In this document: piece by piece, positions 1 through 7,715 of the stretch
Position numbering within the stretch: the stretch's first letter is position 1
How the letters are laid out: the number at the start of each line of letters is the position of its first letter
Source of the DNA: an uncultured Lachnospiraceae bacterium
Lineage (GTDB): Bacteria > Bacillota > Clostridia > Lachnospirales > Lachnospiraceae
Direction: 5' to 3'
NCBI GenBank assembly: GCA_902783735.1
Contig: CACZSE010000305.1
Span: 1-12,941 of the forward strand
DNA: 12,941 bases
Notes under the pieces: generated by a model
Seen by the model: only the letters and a program-made list of their open reading frames with translations
What the model was told of the DNA's origin: nothing
The model's database searches: none
Position numbers and translations under genes: made by a program

Positions 1-856
1 ACCAGATATATTCATCGCTTTGCGCACCTTCTTCTCTGAATCTGAAGTCCTTTTCCACTATGGGTTTTCCCGAATGGCACTCGACCAATATCTCATCAAA
101 GCGGTACCAGTCGGCAAAAGGCACATATTTTTTACTCTTTGCCACCGTGCTTATATTGCAGATATAATGCTCCTTGCCGTAGATACCGGCGCTGCTGGTA
201 GCGATCATGATAATATCATTTTTAATATCATATTCGAATATCTTCTCTACGCCGATCGATACTATAGCCTGAAAACGATCCCTCTCCCTGTTAGTCTCTG
301 CCGTTTTTTTAGCCTGCATCATCTGTATCATGTATGTACAAAGCACCAAAAACACAGCGGATGATATTAAGATGAGGAGTACAAATATCCGACTGTTGAC
401 CTCTTGCGCATCATCATATCTGAGTGCCCTGTTTACTATTCCTATGATCCACGCGATAACAACACTACCGTTAAAATAGCATACCGAATCAAGCCTTCCG
501 TAGGAAACGGAGGTCATCATCATCGGGATGACTGCAAGACCCATGATATATGGCTTGTCCGATACAGCCAGATATAAATATAAGACCACAAAGAGAATGT
601 AGAGAAATCTGCCGACACCCAAAGAAACCGGTAACCTGTCGGAAACGACAACTCCCAGTATCCATGGTACAAAAAGCATGACAAGAAATACGACCGGACC
701 AACCATCGAAGCAGAGTCAGGGTTGTTCCAATAATACTGAATGCCCACGACCGATATCACGAGACAGCTGATGAAATAGCAAATAAGTGATACTCTGTTT
801 GCTTTAGCCGTCTCGGATATATCAGTTCTTCTAATAAATTTCGGAAGTAGATTCAT
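1..856 (-). CDS. Multi-pass membrane protein with a possible PAS-like sensor domain (N-terminal part, runs off the window)
   Basis: The reading frame is open for 285 codons from an ATG at 856 to the left edge, so the C-terminus is missing. The start is preceded by GGGGT six bases upstream. About residues 22-180 hold roughly six hydrophobic segments (near 22-40, 53-71, 81-98, 104-118, 130-145 and 155-178). A charged linker follows (QAKKTAETNRERDRF, about 181-195), then a soluble stretch from about 196 with the feel of a PAS fold (AIVSIGVEKIFEYDIKND). This layout of membrane helices, linker and PAS-like region is typical of the input half of diguanylate cyclases or sensor kinases in Clostridia. 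The output domain lies outside the window, so the enzymatic class cannot be assigned. It begins 36 bp after the purB stop with no terminator between, so it may be the last gene or genes of the transporter-pur transcript. Confidence 0.75.
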   Translation of the reverse strand, partial: MNLLPKFIRRTDISETAKANRVSLICYFISCLVISVVGIQYYWNNPDSASMVGPVVFLVMLFVPWILGVVVSDRLPVSLGVGRFLYILFVVLYLYLAVSDKPYIMGLAVIPMMMTSVSYGRLDSVCYFNGSVVIAWIIGIVNRALRYDDAQEVNSRIFVLLILISSAVFLVLCTYMIQMMQAKKTAETNRERDRFQAIVSIGVEKIFEYDIKNDIIMIATSSAGIYGKEHYICNISTVAKSKKYVPFADWYRFDEILVECHSGKPIVEKDFRFREEGAQSDEYIW

Positions 857-892
857 ATGCTTACCCCAAACATTTACCCCCAGTAATATTTA

Positions 893-2344
893 TCAAACAT
901 TGATCTGTGCGGTAACTCCCAAAAGATCCTTATTCTCATCAAGGATGGGCGATACCACTTCTTTTATAAACCGGTCTACCTGATAAGCACTTCTTCCCGT
1001 ATATTTCGAAGGCTCCATAGACTCTTTTAGTTCATCAAGACTTAAACCGAAATCAGGATCTGCGGCAATAAGTTCCAAAAGGTTATTATCTTTACCTTCT
1101 TCCTTTACTGTCTTTCCTGCCTCCATGGAAAGCTGTCTGATCTTTTCATGAAGTTCCTGTCTGTTTCCGCCTGCCTTTACAGCATCCATCATTATATTCT
1201 CGGTTGCCATGAAGGGAAGCTCTGCCATCATATGCTTCTCGATGACCTTGGGATATACCTTAAGTCCGTCGGTAACATTTATGCAAAGATCAAGTATACC
1301 GTCTATCGCAAGGAAGGCTTCGGGAACCGACAGTCTCTTATTTGCCGAATCGTCAAGTGTTCTCTCGAACCACTGAACGGCACTCGTTATGGCCGGATTG
1401 AGAGCATCTACTATCACGTATCTGGACAATGATGCTATACGCTCACTTCTCATGGGGTTACGTTTATAAGCCATGGCGGATGATCCTATCTGCGTCTTTT
1501 CAAAAGGCTCCTCGACCTCCTTGAGATGCTGAAGCAAACGGATATCGTTGCTCATCTTTGTAGCACTGGCCGCTATTCCCGCCAAAACATTCAAAACACG
1601 TGTATCTACTTTACGTGAATAGGTCTGTCCCGAAACGGCAACGCACTTATCAAATCCCATCTTCTTTGCGATCATGCCATCGATCCTGTCAATCTTTTCA
1701 TGATCCCCGTCAAATAATTCGTAGAAAGACGCCTGAGTTCCGGTCGTGCCCTTACACCCCAAAAGCTTAAGCGAATCCATCACATAGCACAGATCCTCAT
1801 AATCTATCAAAAATTCCTGAAGCCACAGTGTAGCTCTCTTTCCGACAGTAGTAGGCTGTGCCGGCTGGAAATGAGTGAAAGCCAGGGTCGGTAATGTTTT
1901 GTGGCTATCCGCAAATTTGGCCAGCTGTGCAATAACATTTACCAGTTTTTTCTTAACCAGCTTTAAAGCCTCATTCATTACGATGATGTCGGTATTATCA
2001 CCAACATAACAGCTTGTTGCTCCCAGATGAATGATACCTGCTGCCTTGGGACACTGTTGACCGTAAGCGTATACATGGCTCATTACATCATGTCTTACTA
2101 TCTTTTCACGTTCCTTTGCCACATCATAATTTATGTCTTCAACATGAGCCTTAAGCTCATCTATCATCTCCTGCGTTATTACAGGTTTTCCGTCCATCGA
2201 AAGGCCGAGTTCCATCTCGGTTTCAGCCAATGCGATCCACAGTTTTCTCCAAGTGGTAAATTTCATGTCCGGAGAAAAGATGTACTGCATCTGCTTTGAA
2301 GCATATCTTTCGGACAACGGACTTATATATCTGTCTGTACTCAT
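893..2344 (-). CDS. purB: Adenylosuccinate lyase
   Basis: This cytoplasmic enzyme cleaves SAICAR to AICAR plus fumarate in purine synthesis, and adenylosuccinate to AMP plus fumarate. The 483-aa protein shows fumarase/aspartase superfamily landmarks: RHDVMSHV at 84-91, THFQPAQPTTVGKR at 157-170 with the likely general-acid His158, KGTTGTQASF at 198-207, and the signature loop GSSAMAYKRNPMRSER at 287-302 carrying the catalytic serine. The length and the TGTQASFYELFDGDH and KRNPMRSER stretches match the longer, human-ADSL-like branch rather than the roughly 430-aa Bacillus type. One oddity is Ala292, where the human and Bacillus enzymes have Pro (SSAMP). The ATG start has AGGAG about seven bases upstream. 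It lies 22 bp after purC, so the two consecutive pathway steps are co-transcribed. Identity is certain; subfamily placement is from memory. Confidence 0.97.
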   Translation of the reverse strand: MSTDRYISPLSERYASKQMQYIFSPDMKFTTWRKLWIALAETEMELGLSMDGKPVITQEMIDELKAHVEDINYDVAKEREKIVRHDVMSHVYAYGQQCPKAAGIIHLGATSCYVGDNTDIIVMNEALKLVKKKLVNVIAQLAKFADSHKTLPTLAFTHFQPAQPTTVGKRATLWLQEFLIDYEDLCYVMDSLKLLGCKGTTGTQASFYELFDGDHEKIDRIDGMIAKKMGFDKCVAVSGQTYSRKVDTRVLNVLAGIAASATKMSNDIRLLQHLKEVEEPFEKTQIGSSAMAYKRNPMRSERIASLSRYVIVDALNPAITSAVQWFERTLDDSANKRLSVPEAFLAIDGILDLCINVTDGLKVYPKVIEKHMMAELPFMATENIMMDAVKAGGNRQELHEKIRQLSMEAGKTVKEEGKDNNLLELIAADPDFGLSLDELKESMEPSKYTGRSAYQVDRFIKEVVSPILDENKDLLGVTAQINV

Positions 2345-2366
2345 TTTTATTCTCCTGTAGCGTAAA

Positions 2367-3236
2367 TTATAAGGGTTTGCCTGTCAGCAGTTCATAGGCC
2401 TGAAGATACTTTTCAATGGTCTTATCCACTATATCAGCGGGAAGTGTCCAGTCATCATGTTCATTTGCCTTTAACCAGTCACGTGCGAACTGCTTATCAA
2501 ACGAAGGCTGTGAATGTCCTGCTTCATATACATCTGCGGGCCAGAATCTTGAAGAATCGGGTGTGAGCATCTCATCACCCACAACGATGTTACCATTTTC
2601 ATCAAGTCCGAATTCAAATTTGGTATCTGCGATTATGATACCTTTTGTAAGCGCATAATCGGCACATTTTTTGTAAAGAGCAATTGTATAATCGCGAAGC
2701 TTAGATGCATATTCCTCGCCTTTTTGGGGAAAACGCTTCTCAAGATATTCAACACTCTGTTCGTATGAGATATTTTCATCGTGATCACCTATCTCGGCTT
2801 TTGTTGAAGGTGTGTAGATGGGTTCGGGAAGCTTATCCGATTCCTTTAAGCCTTCCGGAAGTTTAATACCGCAAACCGTACCGTTTTCTTTGTATGATGC
2901 CCATCCCGAGCCTGTTATATAACCTCTTACTATACACTCTACGGGCAGCATATTAAGCTTCTTGACCAGCATGCTGTTTCCATTGAATCTGTCCTGCCTG
3001 AAAAACTCGGGCATCTCATTTACATCCGTTGTTATCATATGATTCGGAAGGATATCCGAAGTAAGATCAAACCAGAATTTTGACATCTGTGTCAATACTG
3101 TTCCCTTTTTTGTTACCGTATTATTTAAGATAACATCAAAGCAGCTTATCCTGTCTGTTGCTACCAGAATAAGATTCTCTCCCACATCATAAATCTCTCT
3201 TACTTTACCTTCTTTGATAGGTTTAAACTCTGTCAC
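2367..3236 (-). CDS. purC: Phosphoribosylaminoimidazole-succinocarboxamide (SAICAR) synthase
   Basis: PurC condenses CAIR with L-aspartate using ATP to give SAICAR, the substrate of the next gene product, PurB. The 289-aa protein carries both family signatures: [14 protein letters not shown] at 97-110 and [10 protein letters not shown] at 201-210. It also has the N-terminal nucleotide-binding strand-turn EGKVREIYD (9-17) and the conserved [12 protein letters not shown] (221-232). The length fits the roughly 290-300-aa form rather than the 235-240-aa E. coli/Bacillus form. The start codon is GTG (3234-3236), supported by AAAGGAG at 3243-3249, six bases upstream. It lies 30 bp after the ABC ATPase gene with no terminator or obvious promoter in between, which puts it in the transporter transcript. 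Confidence 0.97.
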   Translation of the reverse strand: MTEFKPIKEGKVREIYDVGENLILVATDRISCFDVILNNTVTKKGTVLTQMSKFWFDLTSDILPNHMITTDVNEMPEFFRQDRFNGNSMLVKKLNMLPVECIVRGYITGSGWASYKENGTVCGIKLPEGLKESDKLPEPIYTPSTKAEIGDHDENISYEQSVEYLEKRFPQKGEEYASKLRDYTIALYKKCADYALTKGIIIADTKFEFGLDENGNIVVGDEMLTPDSSRFWPADVYEAGHSQPSFDKQFARDWLKANEHDDWTLPADIVDKTIEKYLQAYELLTGKPL

Positions 3237-3242
3237 GACTGA

Positions 3243-3249
3243 CTCCTTT
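3243..3249 (-). promoter_or_regulatory. Ribosome binding site fixing the GTG start of purC
   Basis: On the minus strand AAAGGAG lies six bases before GTG at 3236. No in-frame ATG upstream would place the conserved N-terminus ([14 protein letters not shown]) better, so this site decides in favour of the GTG start. Confidence 0.8.
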
Positions 3250-3266
3250 CTATAATAAAAAAATTG

Positions 3267-4031
3267 TTAGCTTGTAAATTTTCCGATAAAATCTCTTAAT
3301 CTTGCATTATCCGAATCAAACAGTTCATCAGGTGTACCCTGAGCCTGTACAATTCCGTGTTCCATAAAGATTATCCTGTCGGAAACCTCACGTGCAAACT
3401 GCATCTCATGGGTAACGATGATCATTGTCATATGCTCGGCAGCCAGCTGTTTTATTACCTTCAAAACCTCTGCCGTCAACTCCGGATCCAGTGCGGATGT
3501 CGGTTCATCAAAAAATAAAACTTTAGGCTGCAACGCCAATGCTCTGGCTATCGATACTCTCTGCTGCTGCCCTCCGGACAGTCTGAAGGGGTAGTGATCG
3601 GCCTTGTCCGACAATCCAAGTCGTTCCAAAAGCATCTTTGCTCTTTCGATCGCCTCCTGTCTTGGGACCTTATCAACACTTATGGGAGCATCGATTATGT
3701 TCTGCATGACCGTATAGTGCGGAAAAAGATTAAAATTCTGAAATACAAGGCCAAAACATTTTTTGATCTCTTTCATGTCCTGTCTGGATGCCTGACATAC
3801 TTTTCCGTCCTCTTCCCAAAGAGCCTTTTTACCAATATATGCCACGCTCCCCCCACTGATGGGAGTCAGCATGGTAGCACATCTTAAGACAGTGGTCTTG
3901 CCCGATCCGGAGGGACCTATAATTGATACCACCTCTCCCTTTTTTACGGTAAGACTAAAATCCTTTAAGACCTCATTTCCGTCTTCATATGTTTTTTTCA
4001 GATTATTTATCTCCAATAATACTTCTGCCAT
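3267..4031 (-). CDS. Polar amino-acid ABC transporter, ATP-binding protein (GlnQ-like)
   Basis: This is the ATPase of an amino-acid importer, expected to act as a dimer on the cytoplasmic face of the permease encoded just upstream. Counting from the ATG at 4031 (254 aa), it shows Walker A GPSGSGKT at 39-46, Q-loop Gln98 (VFQNFNLFPH), signature LSGGQQQR at 151-158, Walker B VLFFDE at 171-176 followed by PTSALD, and the H-loop histidine at 208 (VTHEMQ). All catalytic residues are intact. The frame stays open a further 18 codons to a TTG at 4085, but that would overlap the permease by 50 bases. The ATG at 4031 has an excellent ribosome binding site and gives the normal family N-terminus. The gap to the permease stop is 4 bp. 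The substrate cannot be read from this subunit; GlnQ, TcyC and HisP types look alike. Confidence 0.93.
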   Translation of the reverse strand: MAEVLLEINNLKKTYEDGNEVLKDFSLTVKKGEVVSIIGPSGSGKTTVLRCATMLTPISGGSVAYIGKKALWEEDGKVCQASRQDMKEIKKCFGLVFQNFNLFPHYTVMQNIIDAPISVDKVPRQEAIERAKMLLERLGLSDKADHYPFRLSGGQQQRVSIARALALQPKVLFFDEPTSALDPELTAEVLKVIKQLAAEHMTMIIVTHEMQFAREVSDRIIFMEHGIVQAQGTPDELFDSDNARLRDFIGKFTS

Positions 4032-4033
4032 CT

Positions 4034-4041
4034 GATCACCT
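4034..4041 (-). promoter_or_regulatory. Ribosome binding site of the ABC ATPase, overlapping the permease stop codon
   Basis: On the minus strand AGGTGATC matches eight consecutive bases complementary to the usual 16S rRNA 3' end. The AGG core is seven bases before the ATG at 4031. The permease TGA (4036-4038) lies inside it, so ribosomes finishing the permease sit on the site. This settles the choice of start against the upstream TTG at 4085. Confidence 0.75.
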
Positions 4042-4686
4042 AAAATACGACATTCGTTTTTCAAAATATTCCATTCCGAAAGCAACTACATAATTAAAAA
4101 CAAAATAAAACAGACCAGCAACCATCAGAGGCACGATCGATGCCTCTCTGGCTCCTATCTGTTTTGCTATAGTAAACATCTCTGCGACGCTTAATACGAA
4201 TGACAGGGATGTATCTTTTACCAAAGTAATGGTCTCGTTTGTAACAGGCGGAATGATCCTCTGAATAACCTGTACAAGTATTATCTTGAAAAATGTCTGG
4301 GTCTTTGTATAACCCAGAATCTGAGCAGCTTCCCACTGCCCGACAGAGATTGACTGAATACCCGCTCTGAAGATCTCCGCAAAGTAGGCCGCATAGTTTA
4401 TAGAAAATGCTATGATAACAGCAGTAAATCTGAAACGGGCGCTTATATTTATTCCAAATACATAATAAGGTGCGAAATATACCACTATGAGCTGGAGCAT
4501 CAGAGGGGTACCGCGCATGATCGCTATATAAACCTTAATTATGCCGCTTAAAATACGGGATTTTGACATGCGACCAAGCGCCACCAAAAGACCGAGTGGC
4601 AAAGAAAACAAAAGTGTAAGAACAAATATCTCTATTGATACAAGCATACCACTCGCAAGCTGTGACAGCATGGTCGATGTCTGCAT
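4036..4686 (-). CDS. Polar amino-acid ABC transporter, permease (HisM/GlnP family)
   Basis: This is the membrane channel subunit of the importer. The 216-aa protein has about five hydrophobic segments (near 14-38, 54-78, 86-103, 160-176 and 185-206). It has the EAA-type coupling loop that contacts the ATPase, at about 104-135 (EIFRAGIQSI, then GQWEAAQILGYTKTQTF). RGTPLMLQL at 58-66 is a hallmark of the polar amino-acid permease family. Length and layout are normal. Only one permease gene is present, so the transporter probably uses a permease homodimer. The ATG start has GGAGGTAA close upstream. It lies 33 bp after the binding-protein gene and 4 bp before the ATPase gene. Confidence 0.94.
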   Translation of the reverse strand: MQTSTMLSQLASGMLVSIEIFVLTLLFSLPLGLLVALGRMSKSRILSGIIKVYIAIMRGTPLMLQLIVVYFAPYYVFGINISARFRFTAVIIAFSINYAAYFAEIFRAGIQSISVGQWEAAQILGYTKTQTFFKIILVQVIQRIIPPVTNETITLVKDTSLSFVLSVAEMFTIAKQIGAREASIVPLMVAGLFYFVFNYVVAFGMEYFEKRMSYFR

Positions 4687-4719
4687 ATATTACCTCCGGT
4701 TTTAAACCTCTAATGGTCA

Positions 4720-5586
4720 TTATTTAAGGCAGATACTGTCTACCAATCCGTAATCCGCATATTTTTCCGCTATCTTCTCAAAAGTTCCGTCAGCAACCAT
4801 CTCCAAAAGAGTTGACTCAACCTGATCCTTAAGCTCAGTATTTCCCTTAAGGAATCCGATACCGTACTGTTCTGATGCCAACTGATCGTCAAGGATGACA
4901 AATTCACCGTTTCTTGATGATATCTCGTAATTTGCAACACCTATATCCATGGCAAGAACTTCAATAGCTCCGGACTCAAGATTCATGAAGCCTGTATTGT
5001 AATCGGCAAACTGAACAAGATCCGCAAATGTCTTTGCAAGATCAGCCTTTCCTTCTTCGTCTTCGAGAGCAGCCAGTGCTGAAGAATCTGCCTGCACACC
5101 GACAACCTTACCTGCAAGATCAGCCTCAGTCTTTATGTTTGAATCAGCTTTAACAACATATACCTGACTGTTGTCTACATACGGAACGGAGAATGTGTAA
5201 GAATCCTCACGGCCGTTGATAGTAAATCCGTTCCAGATACAATCGATAGATCCCGAAGAAAGCTCCATATCCTTTGCATCCCAGTCTATAGGCTGCTTAA
5301 CAAGTTCCCAGCCTCTTCTGTTACATACTTCCTGAGCAAGATCAAGATCAAAACCGACATACTCGCCGTTTTCGTCCATGTATCCGTAAGGAGGGAATTC
5401 AGCATCAAAGCCTACGATAAAAGTCTTTCTTTCATCGCCTGCAGGCTGAGCTTCATCTGTTTTAAGTTCATTTTCGAAAGAATCTGCGCTTCCCTCAGAG
5501 ATGTCTATAACCTCCTTGGGTCCTCCGCATGCACAGAGTCCGAATGTCATGACTGACGCCATCAGTAATGTGATTAATTTTTTCAT
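4720..5586 (-). CDS. Amino-acid ABC transporter substrate-binding lipoprotein (SBP family 3)
   Basis: This is the extracellular, lipid-anchored receptor of the importer. The N-terminus is a lipoprotein signal: MKK, a hydrophobic stretch, and the lipobox LCAC with Cys20 as the lipidation site. An acidic linker runs to about residue 53. The mature domain starts FIVGFDAEFPPYGY (56-69) and contains the family-3 signature GFDLDLAQEVC (78-88). Arg126 (NGREDS) and Asp214 (AMDIGVANY) sit where family members bind the ligand alpha-carboxylate and alpha-amino groups, so the ligand is probably a free alpha-amino acid. The side-chain specificity is not readable. The start ATG has GAGGT upstream. It is the first gene after a strong promoter at 5636-5664. 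Confidence 0.94.
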   Translation of the reverse strand: MKKLITLLMASVMTFGLCACGGPKEVIDISEGSADSFENELKTDEAQPAGDERKTFIVGFDAEFPPYGYMDENGEYVGFDLDLAQEVCNRRGWELVKQPIDWDAKDMELSSGSIDCIWNGFTINGREDSYTFSVPYVDNSQVYVVKADSNIKTEADLAGKVVGVQADSSALAALEDEEGKADLAKTFADLVQFADYNTGFMNLESGAIEVLAMDIGVANYEISSRNGEFVILDDQLASEQYGIGFLKGNTELKDQVESTLLEMVADGTFEKIAEKYADYGLVDSICLK

Positions 5587-5635
5587 AATATTTTACCTCG
5601 CAAAAAAATTTTAAATTTGCTATAAGAACCCGTAT

Positions 5636-5664
5636 ATAGTATCATTACGACTTTTTTGTGTCAA
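5636..5664 (-). promoter_or_regulatory. Near-consensus sigma-70/SigA promoter of the transporter-purCB operon
   Basis: On the minus strand TTGACA (5659-5664) is followed by exactly 17 bases and TACTAT (5636-5641). The -35 box is perfect and the -10 box has one or two departures from consensus. The start of transcription would be near 5629, giving a leader of about 43 bases before the ATG at 5586, too short for a purine riboswitch. The -35 box lies four bases after the stop codon of the upstream coiled-coil gene, and no terminator separates them. Confidence 0.82.
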
Positions 5665-5668
5665 GAAC

Positions 5669-6883
5669 TCAGGAGTACCTCTCAAGCATATCCATAACTT
5701 CTTTTGCATACCTCGGATACTCTGTCACAAGCTGCTTAAGTTCAGACTGTGCCTCCTTAGCAAGCTTCTTGTTATGATCAAGCTGTGCCCTCAGTTTTTG
5801 CCGTCTTAAAATGTGCGAATGTCTGACTTCCACCATTTCTTTGTGATCCATTACCGCCAAAGGATTGTGAAGCCACATATATACATCGGAAATATGAAAC
5901 CTTTTTAGTTTTTTAAGATAATCCTGCTGATATAAGTTCAGCTGTTTTTCATTTTCGCTGTACTTGTCACGTTTATCCCTCTCTTCTTCATAGAGATTCC
6001 ATATCCTTAAAAGTTCTTTTGCCGAATCTGTATTGTATTTTGTATACAGATAATCCAACAGGTTTTTATTGTTCACATATCTTATCTTTACCGTATTCTG
6101 CAAAAGGATGATGCGATTGATCGCTCTGGATGTCTTTATCCTTTCTTTATCCTCATCTATATATCTTATATATATGATGGTCGCGGCTACCGCTATGGCA
6201 AAACATGTAATGATGTAACCCGCCCTTGTATCCATCTCAAAGCCAAACTGCAAAATGAGCAGCATGATGATACAGACCACTGCGGCAAACAAACAGATGA
6301 CAAGCATTCCTCGTAAATTTGCTATGGAATTTTTCAATTCGGAGTTGCGGTACATGTAACCGAGCTTCTCATCTTCAAGCTTTTTAAGATCTTCCTTTAT
6401 GAGTTTTTTATGTTCCTCCGCAGCTTTAAGGTCGTTATATGCACCGGGCATGTTAGAAGAAAACTGTTCCATGGATCTGAACTGAGCCTCGGTCATGAGG
6501 CTTTTTGACCTGTTATACTCTTTTTTCTCTTTTTCTATATCGATTATCTTCTGAGCGGTATCACGTAAGCTGTCCAATTCCTGAGGCGGTAACGCTTCAA
6601 TCTCATCCATGTCCCTTAATGTCTCAGTGACCACATTATATTCAGCCGCGAGTTGATCTATCTGTTCTGAAGCGTTTTTTACCTGTTCGACAAGACTTCT
6701 GATGTATTTTTCACGCTGGACATCATCGCTTAATTTCAGAAGATGTCTGTCCTTAATGAGACTGTCCCAGTTCCAGGCAAGGCTTTCGGTCTCCTCATCC
6801 ATCTCAATGGCATACTCAGTAAAAAAATCATCATCTTCATTTTTATTAAAGAATCTGTTAAACAGTCCCTTACCAAGTGCCAT
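5669..6883 (-). CDS. Coiled-coil protein with a two-helix membrane hairpin, function unknown
   Basis: I do not recognise a named family. The 404-aa protein has no signal peptide and starts with a short basic then acidic segment (KGLFNRFFNKNEDDDFF). Residues about 56-190 are charged and heptad-like, suggesting a long coiled coil. Two hydrophobic helices follow (about 192-213 and 220-241), separated by a short polar turn (EMDTR). A second helical, highly charged region covers about 245-400. With basic and acidic helical arms on both sides of a hairpin, the simplest topology puts both arms in the cytoplasm and only the turn outside. The ATG start (6883) has GAGGGT upstream and overlaps the end of the TPR gene by 14 bases. 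It is the last gene of the four-gene cassette and could anchor the soluble partners to the membrane. That role is inference. Confidence 0.85.
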   Translation of the reverse strand: MALGKGLFNRFFNKNEDDDFFTEYAIEMDEETESLAWNWDSLIKDRHLLKLSDDVQREKYIRSLVEQVKNASEQIDQLAAEYNVVTETLRDMDEIEALPPQELDSLRDTAQKIIDIEKEKKEYNRSKSLMTEAQFRSMEQFSSNMPGAYNDLKAAEEHKKLIKEDLKKLEDEKLGYMYRNSELKNSIANLRGMLVICLFAAVVCIIMLLILQFGFEMDTRAGYIITCFAIAVAATIIYIRYIDEDKERIKTSRAINRIILLQNTVKIRYVNNKNLLDYLYTKYNTDSAKELLRIWNLYEEERDKRDKYSENEKQLNLYQQDYLKKLKRFHISDVYMWLHNPLAVMDHKEMVEVRHSHILRRQKLRAQLDHNKKLAKEAQSELKQLVTEYPRYAKEVMDMLERYS

Positions 6884-7703
6884 TTACATACCCTCTGTAG
6901 CTTCCTTTGATATCATCCGTAAGCCTGTCCAGGCTTTCATAATAGGATCCGCCTTCCGCCTTAAGCTGTTCCAATTCTCTGAAATACTTATGTGCGGGCT
7001 GCTCTCCCCATGACAGGCGAAGTATCTCGAGTTTCCTCTCTATTTCCAAAGAATCCTCATATGTCTCTTTATGCTCCGAAAGATAAGTCAGATATTTTGT
7101 CGGCTCAAGCGCAAACTTAAGTGCTAACAGCATCTCCCTGTAACTCTCGGTATTGGCATAATTTTCATAGGCTTTTTCAAAATATTCGGCTGCCCTGTTA
7201 AATAAGAACATCTGCGCGGCACACACTCCGAGATTATGGTATATGCCGGCTATAAGCTTTTTATCGGTATCGGTAATATTGCAGAGTATGCTCTCATACT
7301 CTTCCATGGCCTTTGCGTACCTGGATGCCTTCATAAGTCCGTCAGCCCTCAGTTTTTTTCTGAGATCGAGCGATAATCTGCTGTTGCTCTCTATGTCATC
7401 CAAAAGGCTGCTCCATTCGGTTTCCGAATAGTAACCTATCTCGTTATTCAGTAATCTGACGAGATTCCCCAGAGCACCCGATCCATCCTTTATCTTATTT
7501 ATATCATCAGCCAGCTGTGACAGTTTTAACTCTTCTCCTATCCATTCGGTCAGTTTTGAATTCACAAAACCGTCATCCAGAAGATAAGCATTGTTATATA
7601 CATAATAACAGAGTTCTTCTATGGAAAAGAGATTTATGCAAGCCTCTTTTACAAAATATGGACTTGAGGCATAACTGCCGTTACACAATATCACGTTGCT
7701 CAT
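6870..7703 (-). CDS. TPR-repeat protein of the four-gene cassette
   Basis: This 277-aa soluble protein has no signal peptide or membrane helix. Residues 114-140 (KKLRADGLMKASRYAKAMEEYESIL region) and 151-184 (IYHNLGVCAAQMFLFNRAAEYFEKA region) have the small/large residue spacing of tetratricopeptide helix pairs, and further helices run to about 240. The N-terminal 65 residues look like a separate helical module (FSIEELCYYVYNNAYLLDD, then WIGEELKLSQLADD). TPRs bind short peptide segments and act as adaptors, so it probably links the Hsp70/actin-like and membrane proteins on either side. The ATG at 7703 has GGGGAT six to seven bases upstream. The gene starts 12 bp after the preceding stop, and its end overlaps the next gene by 14 bases. 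Confidence 0.85.
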   Translation of the reverse strand: MSNVILCNGSYASSPYFVKEACINLFSIEELCYYVYNNAYLLDDGFVNSKLTEWIGEELKLSQLADDINKIKDGSGALGNLVRLLNNEIGYYSETEWSSLLDDIESNSRLSLDLRKKLRADGLMKASRYAKAMEEYESILCNITDTDKKLIAGIYHNLGVCAAQMFLFNRAAEYFEKAYENYANTESYREMLLALKFALEPTKYLTYLSEHKETYEDSLEIERKLEILRLSWGEQPAHKYFRELEQLKAEGGSYYESLDRLTDDIKGSYRGYVNGTW

Positions 7704-7715
7704 TTATATCCCCGA

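Noticed and set aside
520..702. 60-codon minus-strand ORF inside the membrane-sensor gene
   Set aside because: It is a shifted-frame shadow of the longer open frame from 856 to the window edge, which has a better start and coherent membrane helices.
4032..4085. Longer N-terminus (18 extra codons, TTG start) for the ABC ATPase
   Set aside because: It would overlap the permease by 50 bases, has no matching family sequence, and the ATG at 4031 has a nearly perfect ribosome binding site and the normal N-terminus.
5600..5620. AT-rich imperfect inverted repeat in the leader of the binding-protein gene, considered as a terminator or CodY-like site
   Set aside because: Only five terminal base pairs form, and the match to a CodY-type palindrome is poor; it is best read as an AT-rich leader.
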